This document shows, piece by piece, positions 34,951 to 42,830 of a stretch of 64,000 nt of DNA. The translations under genes and the position numbers were made by a program. Origin of the DNA: Cellulomonas sp. URHD0024 (lineage in GTDB: Bacteria; Actinomycetota; Actinomycetes; Actinomycetales; Cellulomonadaceae); the NCBI RefSeq assembly GCF_000426185.1, contig NZ_AUEW01000015.1:42544-106543 (forward strand). The letters are read 5' to 3'. Each line of letters opens with the position of its first letter. Position 1 is the stretch's first letter. The notes beneath the pieces are model-generated. The model made no database searches and had not been told where the DNA came from. It worked only from the letters and a program-made list of their open reading frames with translations.

Positions 34951-35580
34951 CTACTGGCCGACCGTGTCCCCGAGGTGGGACATGGCGTTGACCCCGGCGA
35001 TCGGGCCCGCGACGAAGATCGCGAGCGCCACGAGGAGTCCGGCCCCGACCAGGATCCAGCCGACGGGCGTCAGCGTCGGCGCGTCCCGGAACGTCGCGTT
35101 CTGGTAGTCGCGCCACGCTCGCACGCACAGGAGCACGCCGCCGACCGCAGCGGCGTACCAGATCGTGTCGGCGCCGCCCATGGCGATGCCGATCGCACCC
35201 GCCAGGACGAAGACCACGAGCGCGGCGGCGAACAGTCCGAAGCCTCTGCGCCGCAGCCGGAGCGCCTCGCCGAGGCGGTTCTGCTTGTAGGCGGCGCTCT
35301 GGCTGATCGTCTCCGACAGGTTGAGCGACTGTCCGAGCCGTTCGGGCACGGTGGTACCGAAGGTCGACGTGGCGAACGTCGACGTACCGAACGACGACGG
35401 CTGCTGGCCGAAGGTCGACTGCGCCCCGAACGTGGACTGCGCCGCAGGGTGCGCCACGGCGACCGGCGCCTGCGCGGGATCCGGCCTGACGTGCTCGGTC
35501 CACGCCGAACCGTCGAACCAGCGCACCGCGCCGGCGGTCGAGCCGTCGCGGTACCAGCCTGCCGGTGGGTGGGCGTCCAT
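34951..35580 (-). CDS. DUF2510 membrane protein
   Basis: A 209-residue paralogue of the protein at 31018. The DUF2510 domain is AGWYRDGSTAGAVRWFDGSAWTEHVRP. The linker contains short repeats built on STFG, STFA and TSTF (about residues 48-75). A charged helix (SAAYKQNRLGEALRLRRRG) is followed by helices FGLFAAALVVFVLAGAIGIAM, IWYAAAVGGVLLCVRAW and GWILVGAGLLVALAIFVAG. Same strand as nrdD, 153 bases upstream of it; no sign of shared function. Confidence 0.83.
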   Translation of the reverse strand: MDAHPPAGWYRDGSTAGAVRWFDGSAWTEHVRPDPAQAPVAVAHPAAQSTFGAQSTFGQQPSSFGTSTFATSTFGTTVPERLGQSLNLSETISQSAAYKQNRLGEALRLRRRGFGLFAAALVVFVLAGAIGIAMGGADTIWYAAAVGGVLLCVRAWRDYQNATFRDAPTLTPVGWILVGAGLLVALAIFVAGPIAGVNAMSHLGDTVGQ

Positions 35581-36014
35581 GCCGCCATGGTCCCAGCACC
35601 CGGGCGGCCAGCCCGCGCGCCTCTGGGCGATTCACCCGATTGCGGCCCGTGGCCGCGCCGCGGCCCCCCACCGTACGATGGCACCGTGGGAGCGATCCCA
35701 CGCCGTCGACCGCTCGACGAGGAGCCGACGCATGACCCACCCGAGCCCCCGACCGGCGGCGGCTCGTCGCCACCGCCGAGTTCGTGCGCTTGAACCGATT
35801 GCGTGCGTTCAGACGATCGAACTCGGTTCCGACGCACGAACTCGGCGGCCCGGCCGGGCGGGGGCGCGGCCTGGCTCGCCGTCGGGGAGGCGACCGGCCC
35901 GCCGGACTGGAGGCGGTCAGCAAGCCGGCGAGCAGCGCGCCGAACGAGGTGGGGGCGGCGCGCATCATGGGCCCGATCCTCACCGGCCCCGGCGGCACGC
36001 CCTGCAGACGCGCC
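35581..36014. other. 434-base spacer with a long inverted repeat and no supported gene
   Basis: It separates the DUF2510 gene start from the end of the haem-peroxidase operon. At 35732 an ATG has GAGGAG upstream, but its frame gives only arginine-rich read-through. One frame over is a short proline/glycine run (PPEPPTGGGSSPPPSS) that stops at 35793. This could be a decayed 5' end of a proline-rich membrane protein gene. The strongest structure is the inverted repeat at 35773-35848. Confidence 0.45.
35773..35848. repeat. Long compound inverted repeat
   Basis: The outer arms are 16 bases, perfect: CCGCCGAGTTCGTGCG (35773-35788) and its complement at 35833-35848. A 3x3 internal loop follows, then a 7-base-pair inner stem (GAACCGA 35792-35798 with TCGGTTC 35823-35829), and a small GTTC/GAAC hairpin inside. 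It may be the terminator of the peroxidase operon 166 bases upstream of it, or a palindromic mobile repeat. Confidence 0.7.
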
Positions 36015-37787
36015 TTAGCTCGCGGGCACGGGCCACGGCGCGAACGCGTTGCGCACCCCGTGCAGGGCTGGTGCGAGCTCGGGGTAGTGCCGCACCAGGA
36101 CGGAGGACATGTCGTTGCCGTCGATCCAGGCCATGCCCTCCGGCGTGTAGACCTTCGCGTTGAAGTCGAGGCCGAAGAAGCGGTCGCTCTTCAGTCGTCG
36201 GGACGCCATCAGGACGAAGATCCGGAACGCGGTGTCGCTGAAACCGAAGCCGCGCGGCAGCTGCTCGCCGAGCATGCCGACCATCAGGTCGACGTCCTCC
36301 AGGTCGTCGTCGTAGATCTCCCGCAGCTGGGCGACCGTCTCGGGATCGTCGCCGAGCTCCTCGAAGCTCCGGACGGGCGCCATGTGCATCAGGCGGCGGA
36401 ACTCGTTGTACCGCGGCACGCCACGCTCCCTGGAGCGCAGGACGTCGATCGCGGCCAGGTCGATGAACACCCCGTCGTTGCGCGCGAGCCGGTGCATGAA
36501 ACGGGGGTTGTTGTGCAGGCGCATGGCCCCGGGGTGGGCTGTGCCCAGGGAGTAGAACAGGTTCTTCGCCGTCGCCCGCCGCAGCACCGCGCGGGAGTTC
36601 GGGCCGCCGTGCAGGTCGAGGAAGTCCAGGTTCTCGGTGACGTCGCCGGTGACGACGTCGCGGATCTCGTAGTCGTCGGGGATCAGCGGGTGCATCCGGT
36701 ACACCGCGACGAACTCCTCGGTCATCGCGTACGGGACGCCGTGGTGGTCCGTGGGCGAGCCAGGGATGCCGCTGATCAGGTCGCTGGAGCTGATCCGGCC
36801 GATGAGGTCGTGCACCCGCTCCTCGGCCACCCCCCACCAGTTGGCGCGCATGGCGATGTGCAGCACGGGGTGGCCGAGGATCGCCGTGGTCCACTCGACC
36901 GTGTGGATCTTCGCGATCAGTGCCGCGTTGACCAGCCGCGCCTTCTCGAACAGCTGGTCGTCGTTCCACGAGGGGTACGACGACGCGAGCCGGGCGCAGA
37001 TGGCGTTGTGCTCGCGCATGAACAGCGTGTGCATGAGCTCGAGACCGACCCACCACCCGTCCTGGCCGCCCGAGGTGCTGATCAGCGTCGGGTCCACGTC
37101 GATCAGGCCGTCGTCGCCGATCTTCACGCGCCCACCGGACCCGGTCCGCACGGCAGCCTCGAACGCGGGCGTGCTCCCGTACACCTGGGACGCGTCCCAC
37201 CAGTGGGTCTCGGTGTTGACGAACGTCGCCGACCCGTCCGTCGCCTGGTTGGTGGGGTCCTTGGGCGTGCTCGGCCACACCATCGGGTCGTCGGGCCAGT
37301 CGTCGCCCGCCGGGCGCGGGACGTGGATCGGGTGCTCCATGTCGGTGCCGTGGCTGAACCAGTCGCGGGTCTCGAACTGGAGCCAGGCGGCGGCGAGGAC
37401 GTTCAGCGTCGTCGCCGGCTGGAACTCGTGGCGCAGCAGGAGCTTGTCGGAGATGGTCCGGGGGTTGGGGGTGAACAGCCGGGGCGCGACCTCGGGCTTG
37501 GTGACCTCCAGTGGAACGTTCCGGCCGAACCGCGTCCCGGCCATCCCCATCGTCGGGTGCCGGAGGTCGTTGTAGGACCCGTCGGTGGTGCGGGCGACCA
37601 GGTGGCTCGCGGGAGCAGGGGGCGCCTGGACGCCCGAGCCCCTCGTGGTGCTGAACAGGTTCCGGGCCCGCAAGGTGTTCCGGATGCCGATGAGCGCGAG
37701 CACCCCGAGGAGAGTGGGGAACCGGTGCCATCGGTAGCGCTGGTCGAAGAACTGGACGACCTTGCCGAACATCGACTGCTCACGCAT
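36015..37787 (-). CDS. Haem peroxidase, alpha-dioxygenase/cyclooxygenase-like
   Basis: A 590-residue member of the animal-type haem peroxidase superfamily, close in layout to fatty-acid alpha-dioxygenases and cyclooxygenases. Visible marks: WWDASQVYGS, the LFMREHNAI motif (R258), and YRMHPLIPDD with the presumed catalytic Tyr363 and proximal His366. At the distal site the family pattern QF-x-x-H-D-W reads Q137-F-E-T-R141-D-W, an Arg where the distal His is expected. The Tyr-to-distal spacing (222) matches plant alpha-dioxygenase (223), so the alignment is credible. No signal peptide, but the N-terminal LLGVLALIG is hydrophobic and may dip into the membrane. It is the last gene of a four-gene operon and overlaps the DyP stop by 8 bases. 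Confidence 0.88.
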   Translation of the reverse strand: MREQSMFGKVVQFFDQRYRWHRFPTLLGVLALIGIRNTLRARNLFSTTRGSGVQAPPAPASHLVARTTDGSYNDLRHPTMGMAGTRFGRNVPLEVTKPEVAPRLFTPNPRTISDKLLLRHEFQPATTLNVLAAAWLQFETRDWFSHGTDMEHPIHVPRPAGDDWPDDPMVWPSTPKDPTNQATDGSATFVNTETHWWDASQVYGSTPAFEAAVRTGSGGRVKIGDDGLIDVDPTLISTSGGQDGWWVGLELMHTLFMREHNAICARLASSYPSWNDDQLFEKARLVNAALIAKIHTVEWTTAILGHPVLHIAMRANWWGVAEERVHDLIGRISSSDLISGIPGSPTDHHGVPYAMTEEFVAVYRMHPLIPDDYEIRDVVTGDVTENLDFLDLHGGPNSRAVLRRATAKNLFYSLGTAHPGAMRLHNNPRFMHRLARNDGVFIDLAAIDVLRSRERGVPRYNEFRRLMHMAPVRSFEELGDDPETVAQLREIYDDDLEDVDLMVGMLGEQLPRGFGFSDTAFRIFVLMASRRLKSDRFFGLDFNAKVYTPEGMAWIDGNDMSSVLVRHYPELAPALHGVRNAFAPWPVPAS

Positions 37788-39183
37788 CGCTACCCCGAGT
37801 GTGCTGGTCGGAACCGGTCCGCGGACCTGCCGCGAGGAACTGGAGGGCCCGCAGGCCCGGAAGGAAGAGGTAGGCGCCCCCGCGCACCTGGACGAACTGC
37901 GGGAGGTCCCGGTACCGGCGCCGGACGGGCTGCCCCGGCACCGTGAACGACGACGGACCGTGCATCCGTGCGCCGACGAGCGGGTCGTCCGGGTCGTCGA
38001 GCGTCGTGAACGCGTTGCCGTTCAGCCAGCCGTGCTGGATGAACTCGAACTGCCGGGCCAGGTTGGCGTTGAGCGCGAGGAAGTACAGGCCACGCTCGTC
38101 GCCGTCGGTGTAGGTCCGCCCTCGCCGGACCAGGCGGTGGGGCCGCACTCCCCGCAGGGACGCGTCCGTCCCGGGTCTCGGGGGGAGCGAGTCCCGCGGG
38201 TTGACCCGCCGGACGTGGGCGCCCACCGGGCACCGCAGCCCGATCGGGTCGACGTCGTGGTAGCCGAAGTCGTTCACGTCGCCGAGGGCCGGGTCGTCTG
38301 CCGTCGGTGCCAGGGCGAGCGGCGCACCGCTGGGCCACCGGCCGACGATGCGCGCCGCGAGGTGCTCACCCTTCGCCTCGTCGTCGCCGGCGGCCTGGCG
38401 GACCCAGCCCCAGAAGCCCTCGACGTCCTGCCTGAGCTGACGGACGACGAGGTACGTGCCGTTGCGACCGAGGTCCGGTGCGCCGGAACGGTCGCGGACG
38501 AGCAGCTTCGTCGGGTCCTCGGCGGCCCGCAGCAGCGGCCGCTCCGAGCGCTGCCCGTACTCGTTGCGATAGCCGAGCACGAACTCCCCGGGCAGGAGCG
38601 CCTCCGGCGGGTCGGCACCGTCGCTCACCCCGGCGATGGTCGGCTGCGAGACCCCGTCCTTGAAACCGAAGGCGTCCCGGTCGCGCAGCTCGTCGGTCGT
38701 GAGCACGCGCTGCACCCGGACGCCGCCGGCTCGGGCCTGGCTGCGGACCTCCTCGACGTCGGCGGCGAGGATCGCAGCGTCCCGCGCGTACAGAAGGACC
38801 ATCAGGTGCAGCGGCTGAGTGGCGGCTCGGCCCCACAGCCACCCGCGGGGGTCGTTCGAACCCGTGTCGCCCAGGATCCGGTTGCGGTACTCGGTGTCCA
38901 TGCCGGTGCGGAACGGTTCGGAGAACCCGTCCGGCAGGTCGGTCCACCCGGTCAGGGCGCGGATCCCGTCAGCCGTGACGGCCACGTTCACCGCCCGGTC
39001 GGTGGGGCTGTCGTCGCCGGCCGTGACCCGCCCGACCGCCCAGCGGGTCAGCCTGCGCAGGCCGTCGGGCTCGGGCGCGTGCAGCAGCACGTAGGCCGCG
39101 CACGGCAGCTTCCCGTAGCCGCGCACCACCAGCCCCTGGACGTCCGACAGCTCGAGCCGCTCGGCCGTCGTGCCCGTGCTCAC
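37780..39183 (-). CDS. DyP-type haem peroxidase
   Basis: A 467-residue dye-decolorising peroxidase. The catalytic Asp176 lies in the GxxDG motif FGFKDGVSQP. The proximal His323 and distal Arg329 are in CPVGAHVRRVNPRD. NGTYLVVRQLRQDVEGFW and GLYFLALNANLARQFEFIQ complete the ferredoxin-like barrel. There is no Tat or Sec signal, so it acts in the cytoplasm or at the inner face of the membrane. The family oxidises dyes, phenolics and, in some cases, hydroperoxide-derived substrates. It starts at GTG 39183, overlapping the upstream stop by GTGA, and overlaps the downstream peroxidase start. Confidence 0.93.
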   Translation of the reverse strand: MSTGTTAERLELSDVQGLVVRGYGKLPCAAYVLLHAPEPDGLRRLTRWAVGRVTAGDDSPTDRAVNVAVTADGIRALTGWTDLPDGFSEPFRTGMDTEYRNRILGDTGSNDPRGWLWGRAATQPLHLMVLLYARDAAILAADVEEVRSQARAGGVRVQRVLTTDELRDRDAFGFKDGVSQPTIAGVSDGADPPEALLPGEFVLGYRNEYGQRSERPLLRAAEDPTKLLVRDRSGAPDLGRNGTYLVVRQLRQDVEGFWGWVRQAAGDDEAKGEHLAARIVGRWPSGAPLALAPTADDPALGDVNDFGYHDVDPIGLRCPVGAHVRRVNPRDSLPPRPGTDASLRGVRPHRLVRRGRTYTDGDERGLYFLALNANLARQFEFIQHGWLNGNAFTTLDDPDDPLVGARMHGPSSFTVPGQPVRRRYRDLPQFVQVRGGAYLFLPGLRALQFLAAGPRTGSDQHTRGSDA

Positions 39184-40394
39184 ATCGCCTCGAGCCAGCG
39201 AGGGTCCTTGGCGCGCAGAGCACGACGCACGTCGGCGTTCCGGTCCACGTGGACGGCCGCGAGGCGTGGGTAGGCCGAGTAGAAGACGGTCGTCGGGACC
39301 AGGTGCCTGCGCAGGTAGTGCTTGTAGGCGATCTCGTCCTTGGCGCCGCCGAAGAACAGCCAGCGGGTGCGCGGGAAGCCGACCCCGTTGCTGAAGACGA
39401 GGTTGATCCCCCACGCGAGCAACGAGATGAAGTCGTCCATGTAGCTCTCGAGGTTGCCGTCGTAGCTGCTGGCGAAGATGAGCCGACGGCCACCGTCGAC
39501 CGGCTGCCACCGGGCGAAGTGGATCGTCCGGACGCCCGCCAGGTTGTCGCGGTACATGACGAGCCGGAAGGCCAGGTCGAGACCGAGCAGAGCGGCGCGC
39601 ATGGTGACGTGCCGGACGACGCCGGGCTTGACGAACCCCACGCCCGTGAACGGGTTCTGCACGCCGTGGTCCTCGTGGCGGCGGACCGCGTCGATGTGCC
39701 GGACGTCGACGGCTCCGCTCTCGGGCGTGTCCCGCAGCTCCAGGAACCGCACCACCAGGAGCCACGCGAGGAGCACGGGCAGGACGACGGGCAGCGCGAG
39801 GAACACGGCGACGGCGAGGAGCGCGAGCGTGCCGAGCCGGCGGACCGCGTACACCGGTCCGGGGCCGGCCGGCCGGCGTGACGCCCAGGACAGGTCGGGC
39901 CGACGCCGGATCTCCTGGTGCACCGCGCGCGCGACCTCGTCGGCCGTCGCAGTCCGTCCAGGAGGGAGCCGGTCCAGCAGCTCCTCGACCTGGTCGCGCA
40001 GGTACGCCTCGCGCGTGATCTGCTGCACCGGGCGGTCGGCGGTGTGGCGGTAGTAGGCGGCCGGACGCAGTGCGTGCGCGTGCAACCATGCGAGGACGTC
40101 GGGCGGCGCACCGGGGTAGCCGACGCACAGCGCGAGCAGCGCGTGCAGGCTCGGGGGGAGCGCCCGGAGGTGCTCGTCGGCCGAGCCGTCCACGTCCGCC
40201 ATGTACACGACCGACGGGGGGATGGGCCGGCCGTCGAGGTCGAGCACGCCGTCGAGGACGAACACGCGGGCGAAGTGCACCGTGCCCGTCGTGGCGAAGT
40301 CGTCTGCCGGGATCGTCGCGACGAGGTCTCGAGCGGCCTGCTCCCGGTCCGCGACCAGCGCCGCCTGCACGCACACCGCTACCTGGGCCGGCAT
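39180..40394 (-). CDS. Membrane-anchored protein of a haem-peroxidase cluster, unknown function
   Basis: A 404-residue protein. Residues about 1-150 look like a soluble alpha/beta domain (TVHFARVFVLDG..., VVYMADVDGSADEHLRAL). A long hydrophobic hairpin comes next (LGTLALLAVAVFLALP, VVLPVLLAWLLVVRF). The second soluble domain repeats the same strand pattern: RTIHFARWQPVDGGRRLIFASSYDGNLESYMDDF. The two IHFARxx/VHFARxx copies suggest duplicated ferredoxin-like barrels, the fold also used by DyP and EthD proteins. No catalytic residue is evident. The ATG at 40394 has a weak ribosome site. It is coupled by overlap to the DyP gene. Confidence 0.78.
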   Translation of the reverse strand: MPAQVAVCVQAALVADREQAARDLVATIPADDFATTGTVHFARVFVLDGVLDLDGRPIPPSVVYMADVDGSADEHLRALPPSLHALLALCVGYPGAPPDVLAWLHAHALRPAAYYRHTADRPVQQITREAYLRDQVEELLDRLPPGRTATADEVARAVHQEIRRRPDLSWASRRPAGPGPVYAVRRLGTLALLAVAVFLALPVVLPVLLAWLLVVRFLELRDTPESGAVDVRHIDAVRRHEDHGVQNPFTGVGFVKPGVVRHVTMRAALLGLDLAFRLVMYRDNLAGVRTIHFARWQPVDGGRRLIFASSYDGNLESYMDDFISLLAWGINLVFSNGVGFPRTRWLFFGGAKDEIAYKHYLRRHLVPTTVFYSAYPRLAAVHVDRNADVRRALRAKDPRWLEAM

Positions 40395-40438
40395 GCCACT
40401 GTCTCGACCATGGGAGCCCCGTCCGTCGAACCGGTGGA

Positions 40439-40924
40439 CTACTTGGTCCCTTGCGGTCGCAGCGCGAACCAGCCGACCCGCCGTCGCCACATCCACACGA
40501 CGCCGAGGTACAGGCCGGGCCCGACGAGGCGGATCTCGTCGCGCACCATGCCGGCGACGCGCGAGGTGCGCGAGTAGTCGATGAGGACGGTCGGGTCGCC
40601 GTCCACCCAGCTCGCCGCCGTGGACACCGCCGCCTTGATCGCCCGCAACCGCAGCGGCGTCACGAGGTTCTTCAGGCTGGTCTGCTCGGCATCCACCACC
40701 TTGCCCTGCCACAGCAGCGCGCGCGCGAACGCGGCGATGGGTCGGGCGGCGCGGCTCCCGGGAAAGGCCAGCAGCGTTCCGCGCATCCGGCCCATCGGGA
40801 CGGGTCCCGCGGGGCTGGCCCGGAAGAGCTCGTCGAGCAGCACGTTGCCCAGGCGGAGCAGGTCCGCCTCGGTGCGTGGCTGCGCGCTCGCGCGTCGATG
40901 GAGCAACGTGAACATGCCCGCCAT
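40439..40924 (-). CDS. Conserved hypothetical protein opening the haem-peroxidase operon
   Basis: A 161-residue protein starting MAGMFTLLHRRASAQPRT. Conserved-looking marks are GRMRGTLLAFPGSRAARPIAA, LLWQGKVVDAE, TVLIDYSRTSRVAGMVRDEIR and LVGPGLYLGVVWMWRRR. The arrangement DYSRTS...RDEIR...PGLYLG reads like a lipocalin-like or small-molecule-binding barrel, but I do not recognise a named family. It is the first gene of the leftward operon, with 44 bases to the next start. About 190 bases separate it from the divergent group at 41113. Confidence 0.75.
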   Translation of the reverse strand: MAGMFTLLHRRASAQPRTEADLLRLGNVLLDELFRASPAGPVPMGRMRGTLLAFPGSRAARPIAAFARALLWQGKVVDAEQTSLKNLVTPLRLRAIKAAVSTAASWVDGDPTVLIDYSRTSRVAGMVRDEIRLVGPGLYLGVVWMWRRRVGWFALRPQGTK

Positions 40925-41112
40925 GGTCGGGCCTCCCCCCGCCCGCAGGCCGTCGGTCCGCCCGGGCCTGATCGTTCCTCAGCCTGGCCCTGCCCACAGC
41001 GCTTGTAAAGGGTGAGGGTGCCGCGACCAGCGGGTTCGCGCGGGCGTCGGGCGTTGACAGCAGCACGCGCCGGTGCCAGCGTGGCACGGGACTCGATCAG
41101 GGGGTGGACGCA

Positions 41113-41487
41113 ATGGCGGTCTCGAGCGTGGCACGCCGTTCCGGTCAGGTCCTGGCGACAGTGCGGATCGTCAACGGGGTGCTCGGGCTCGTCGCGCCGC
41201 AGGTCCTCCTGCGCCAGCTGTCCAAAGATCCACAGGCAGCGCGCGCAGGTATGTACCCGTTCCGCATGTTCGGGATCCGCACGATCCTGCTCGGGGTGGA
41301 GCTGCTCGCGGCGGATGACGTCTCCCGCCGCAGGCTCACCCGTCTGGCCATCCTCATCCACGCGTCGGACACCGTCTCCGCCGTCGTGTCGGGCATCCGG
41401 GGAGACCTGCCACGCCGTGCCGCGGTCACCACCGCGCTCATCTCGTCGGCCAACACGACGCTCGCCGTTCTCGCCGCCCGCGACTGA
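41113..41487 (+). CDS. Small membrane-associated protein, unknown
   Basis: A 124-residue protein with helical hydrophobic segments (RIVNGVLGLVAPQVLLRQL, FGIRTILLGVELLAA, ALISSANTTLAVLAA). No named domain recognised. I took ATG 41113 because AGGGGG lies 8-10 bases upstream; GTG 41104 would be too close to it. It precedes the catalase-like gene by 11 bases, so the two are surely co-transcribed, and it diverges from the DyP/peroxidase operon. Confidence 0.72.
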   Translation: MAVSSVARRSGQVLATVRIVNGVLGLVAPQVLLRQLSKDPQAARAGMYPFRMFGIRTILLGVELLAADDVSRRRLTRLAILIHASDTVSAVVSGIRGDLPRRAAVTTALISSANTTLAVLAARD

Positions 41488-41498
41488 GCCCGCCGACC

Positions 41499-42743
41499 GT
41501 GAGCCCGCCCGATCCGACGAGCTCGAACGCCAGTCGTCCGCAGCCGCGTGCCAGCACCGGCGTGGCCTGGCGCGACGTCGTCGCCGACACGACCATGGCG
41601 CTGATCCGGCTGGAACGTCGCTTCGACCCGTTCGTCCGACCCGCCTTCGACGCGCTGCTGAAAGGCCCGCTCGACCGGCTCACGACGTCGCTCATCAACC
41701 TCCATCGCCGCAACCTGCACCTGGCGATCGCCGAGGAGCGCAGGATGGTCGACGAGGAGAGCGTCACCGACTCGATCGTCCGCAGCTTCACGCAGCAGAT
41801 GACCGACCTGTGGCGGCCCGGCGGCGTCGAGCGGGGCGGGAACACCAAGACGCACGGCATCTGCCGGGGTGAGTTCACCGTGCACGACAACCTGCCGGAG
41901 AACCTGCAGCGGGGGATCTACGCGAAGCCGCAGACGTTCAAGGCGTGGGTGCGCTTCGCGGGGCCGGGTCCGTACGCACCGCCCGACATCGACGACCTCG
42001 GCGTCCTGAGCATCGCCGTCAAGCTCATCGGCGTCGAGGGGCCGAAGCTGCTCGAGGACGAGGCGCACACGCTCGACCTGTTCGGGCTGTCGACGCCCAC
42101 GTTCGTGACGCCCGACGCCAAGGCCAACGCGGCGCTGCAGCGCTGGAGCGTGCAGAACGCGCAGCTGTTCTACTTCCTGAACCTGCGCGCCCCGCGCGTG
42201 CTCGACATGCTCATGCAGGCGATCCACAGCAAGACCCAGACCAGCCCGTTCGAGACGCCCTACTACAGCTGCGTGCCGTACCTGATGGGCGAGGGCCAGG
42301 CCATGTCGTACTCGTTCTGGCCGACGACGAGCGCGAGGACCCCCGTCCCGCGCCTGCCGTTGCGCCCCCCGGACGACTACCTGCGCGACGCGATGGTCGC
42401 AGCGCTCTCGCACGGCGACGTGGAGCTGGAGGTCCGCCTCCAGCTCCAGACCGACCCGCACCTGATGCCCGTCGAGAACGCCGGCGTGGTGTGGCCCACC
42501 GCGCTGTCGCCGCGGGTGCCCGTCGCCACGCTCCGCCTGCCCCGGCAGACGTTCGACTCTCCCGCGCAGCTGGAGTTCGCGAAGCGGCTGTCGTTCAACC
42601 CCTGGCACACGATCGCGGAGCACCGTCCGCTGGGCAACCAGAACCGGGTGCGCAAGCGGATGTACGGAGAGCTGTCCGAGTTGCGGCACCAGTGGAACGC
42701 CGTGCCGCACGAAGAGCCGACGGGGGACGAGCAGTTCGAGTGA
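41499..42743 (+). CDS. Catalase-like haem protein (minicatalase / allene-oxide-synthase type)
   Basis: A 414-residue protein with a reduced catalase fold. KTHGICRGEFTVHDNLP carries the presumed distal His119. The strand region FKAWVRFAGPGPY...LSIAVKLIGVEG corresponds to the catalase beta-barrel, and FGLSTPTFVTPD replaces the catalase VGNNTP motif, so the distal Asn is lost. The end FNPWHTIAEHRPLGNQNRVRKRMY is typical of the short catalase-related group. Such proteins, shorter than catalase (about 480+ residues), often convert fatty-acid hydroperoxides and do not dismutate H2O2. GTG start, 11 bases after the small gene upstream. No signal peptide. Confidence 0.85.
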   Translation: MSPPDPTSSNASRPQPRASTGVAWRDVVADTTMALIRLERRFDPFVRPAFDALLKGPLDRLTTSLINLHRRNLHLAIAEERRMVDEESVTDSIVRSFTQQMTDLWRPGGVERGGNTKTHGICRGEFTVHDNLPENLQRGIYAKPQTFKAWVRFAGPGPYAPPDIDDLGVLSIAVKLIGVEGPKLLEDEAHTLDLFGLSTPTFVTPDAKANAALQRWSVQNAQLFYFLNLRAPRVLDMLMQAIHSKTQTSPFETPYYSCVPYLMGEGQAMSYSFWPTTSARTPVPRLPLRPPDDYLRDAMVAALSHGDVELEVRLQLQTDPHLMPVENAGVVWPTALSPRVPVATLRLPRQTFDSPAQLEFAKRLSFNPWHTIAEHRPLGNQNRVRKRMYGELSELRHQWNAVPHEEPTGDEQFE

Positions 42744-42782
42744 GCCCGTCTGGTTGCGCGTCGTCGGCGTTGTTCAGGACGC

Positions 42783-42817
42783 CTGACCGACCGGTCGGCC
42801 GCTGACCGATCGGTCAG
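42783..42817. promoter_or_regulatory. Two tandem TetR-type operators
   Basis: CTGACCGATCGGTCAG (42802-42817) is a perfect 16-base palindrome. A second copy, CTGACCGACCGGTCGG (42783-42798), lies 19 bases upstream and differs at two positions. Both sit just before the TetR-family start at 42831. Sites this close to the start suggest autorepression, with the MMPL exporter downstream under the same control. Confidence 0.75.
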
Positions 42818-42830
42818 GTACGCTCTGCCG

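Noticed and set aside
33017..35998. 993-codon minus-strand frame across nrdD
   Set aside because: Read-through in another frame of nrdD and its spacer; the nrdD frame itself has all family motifs.
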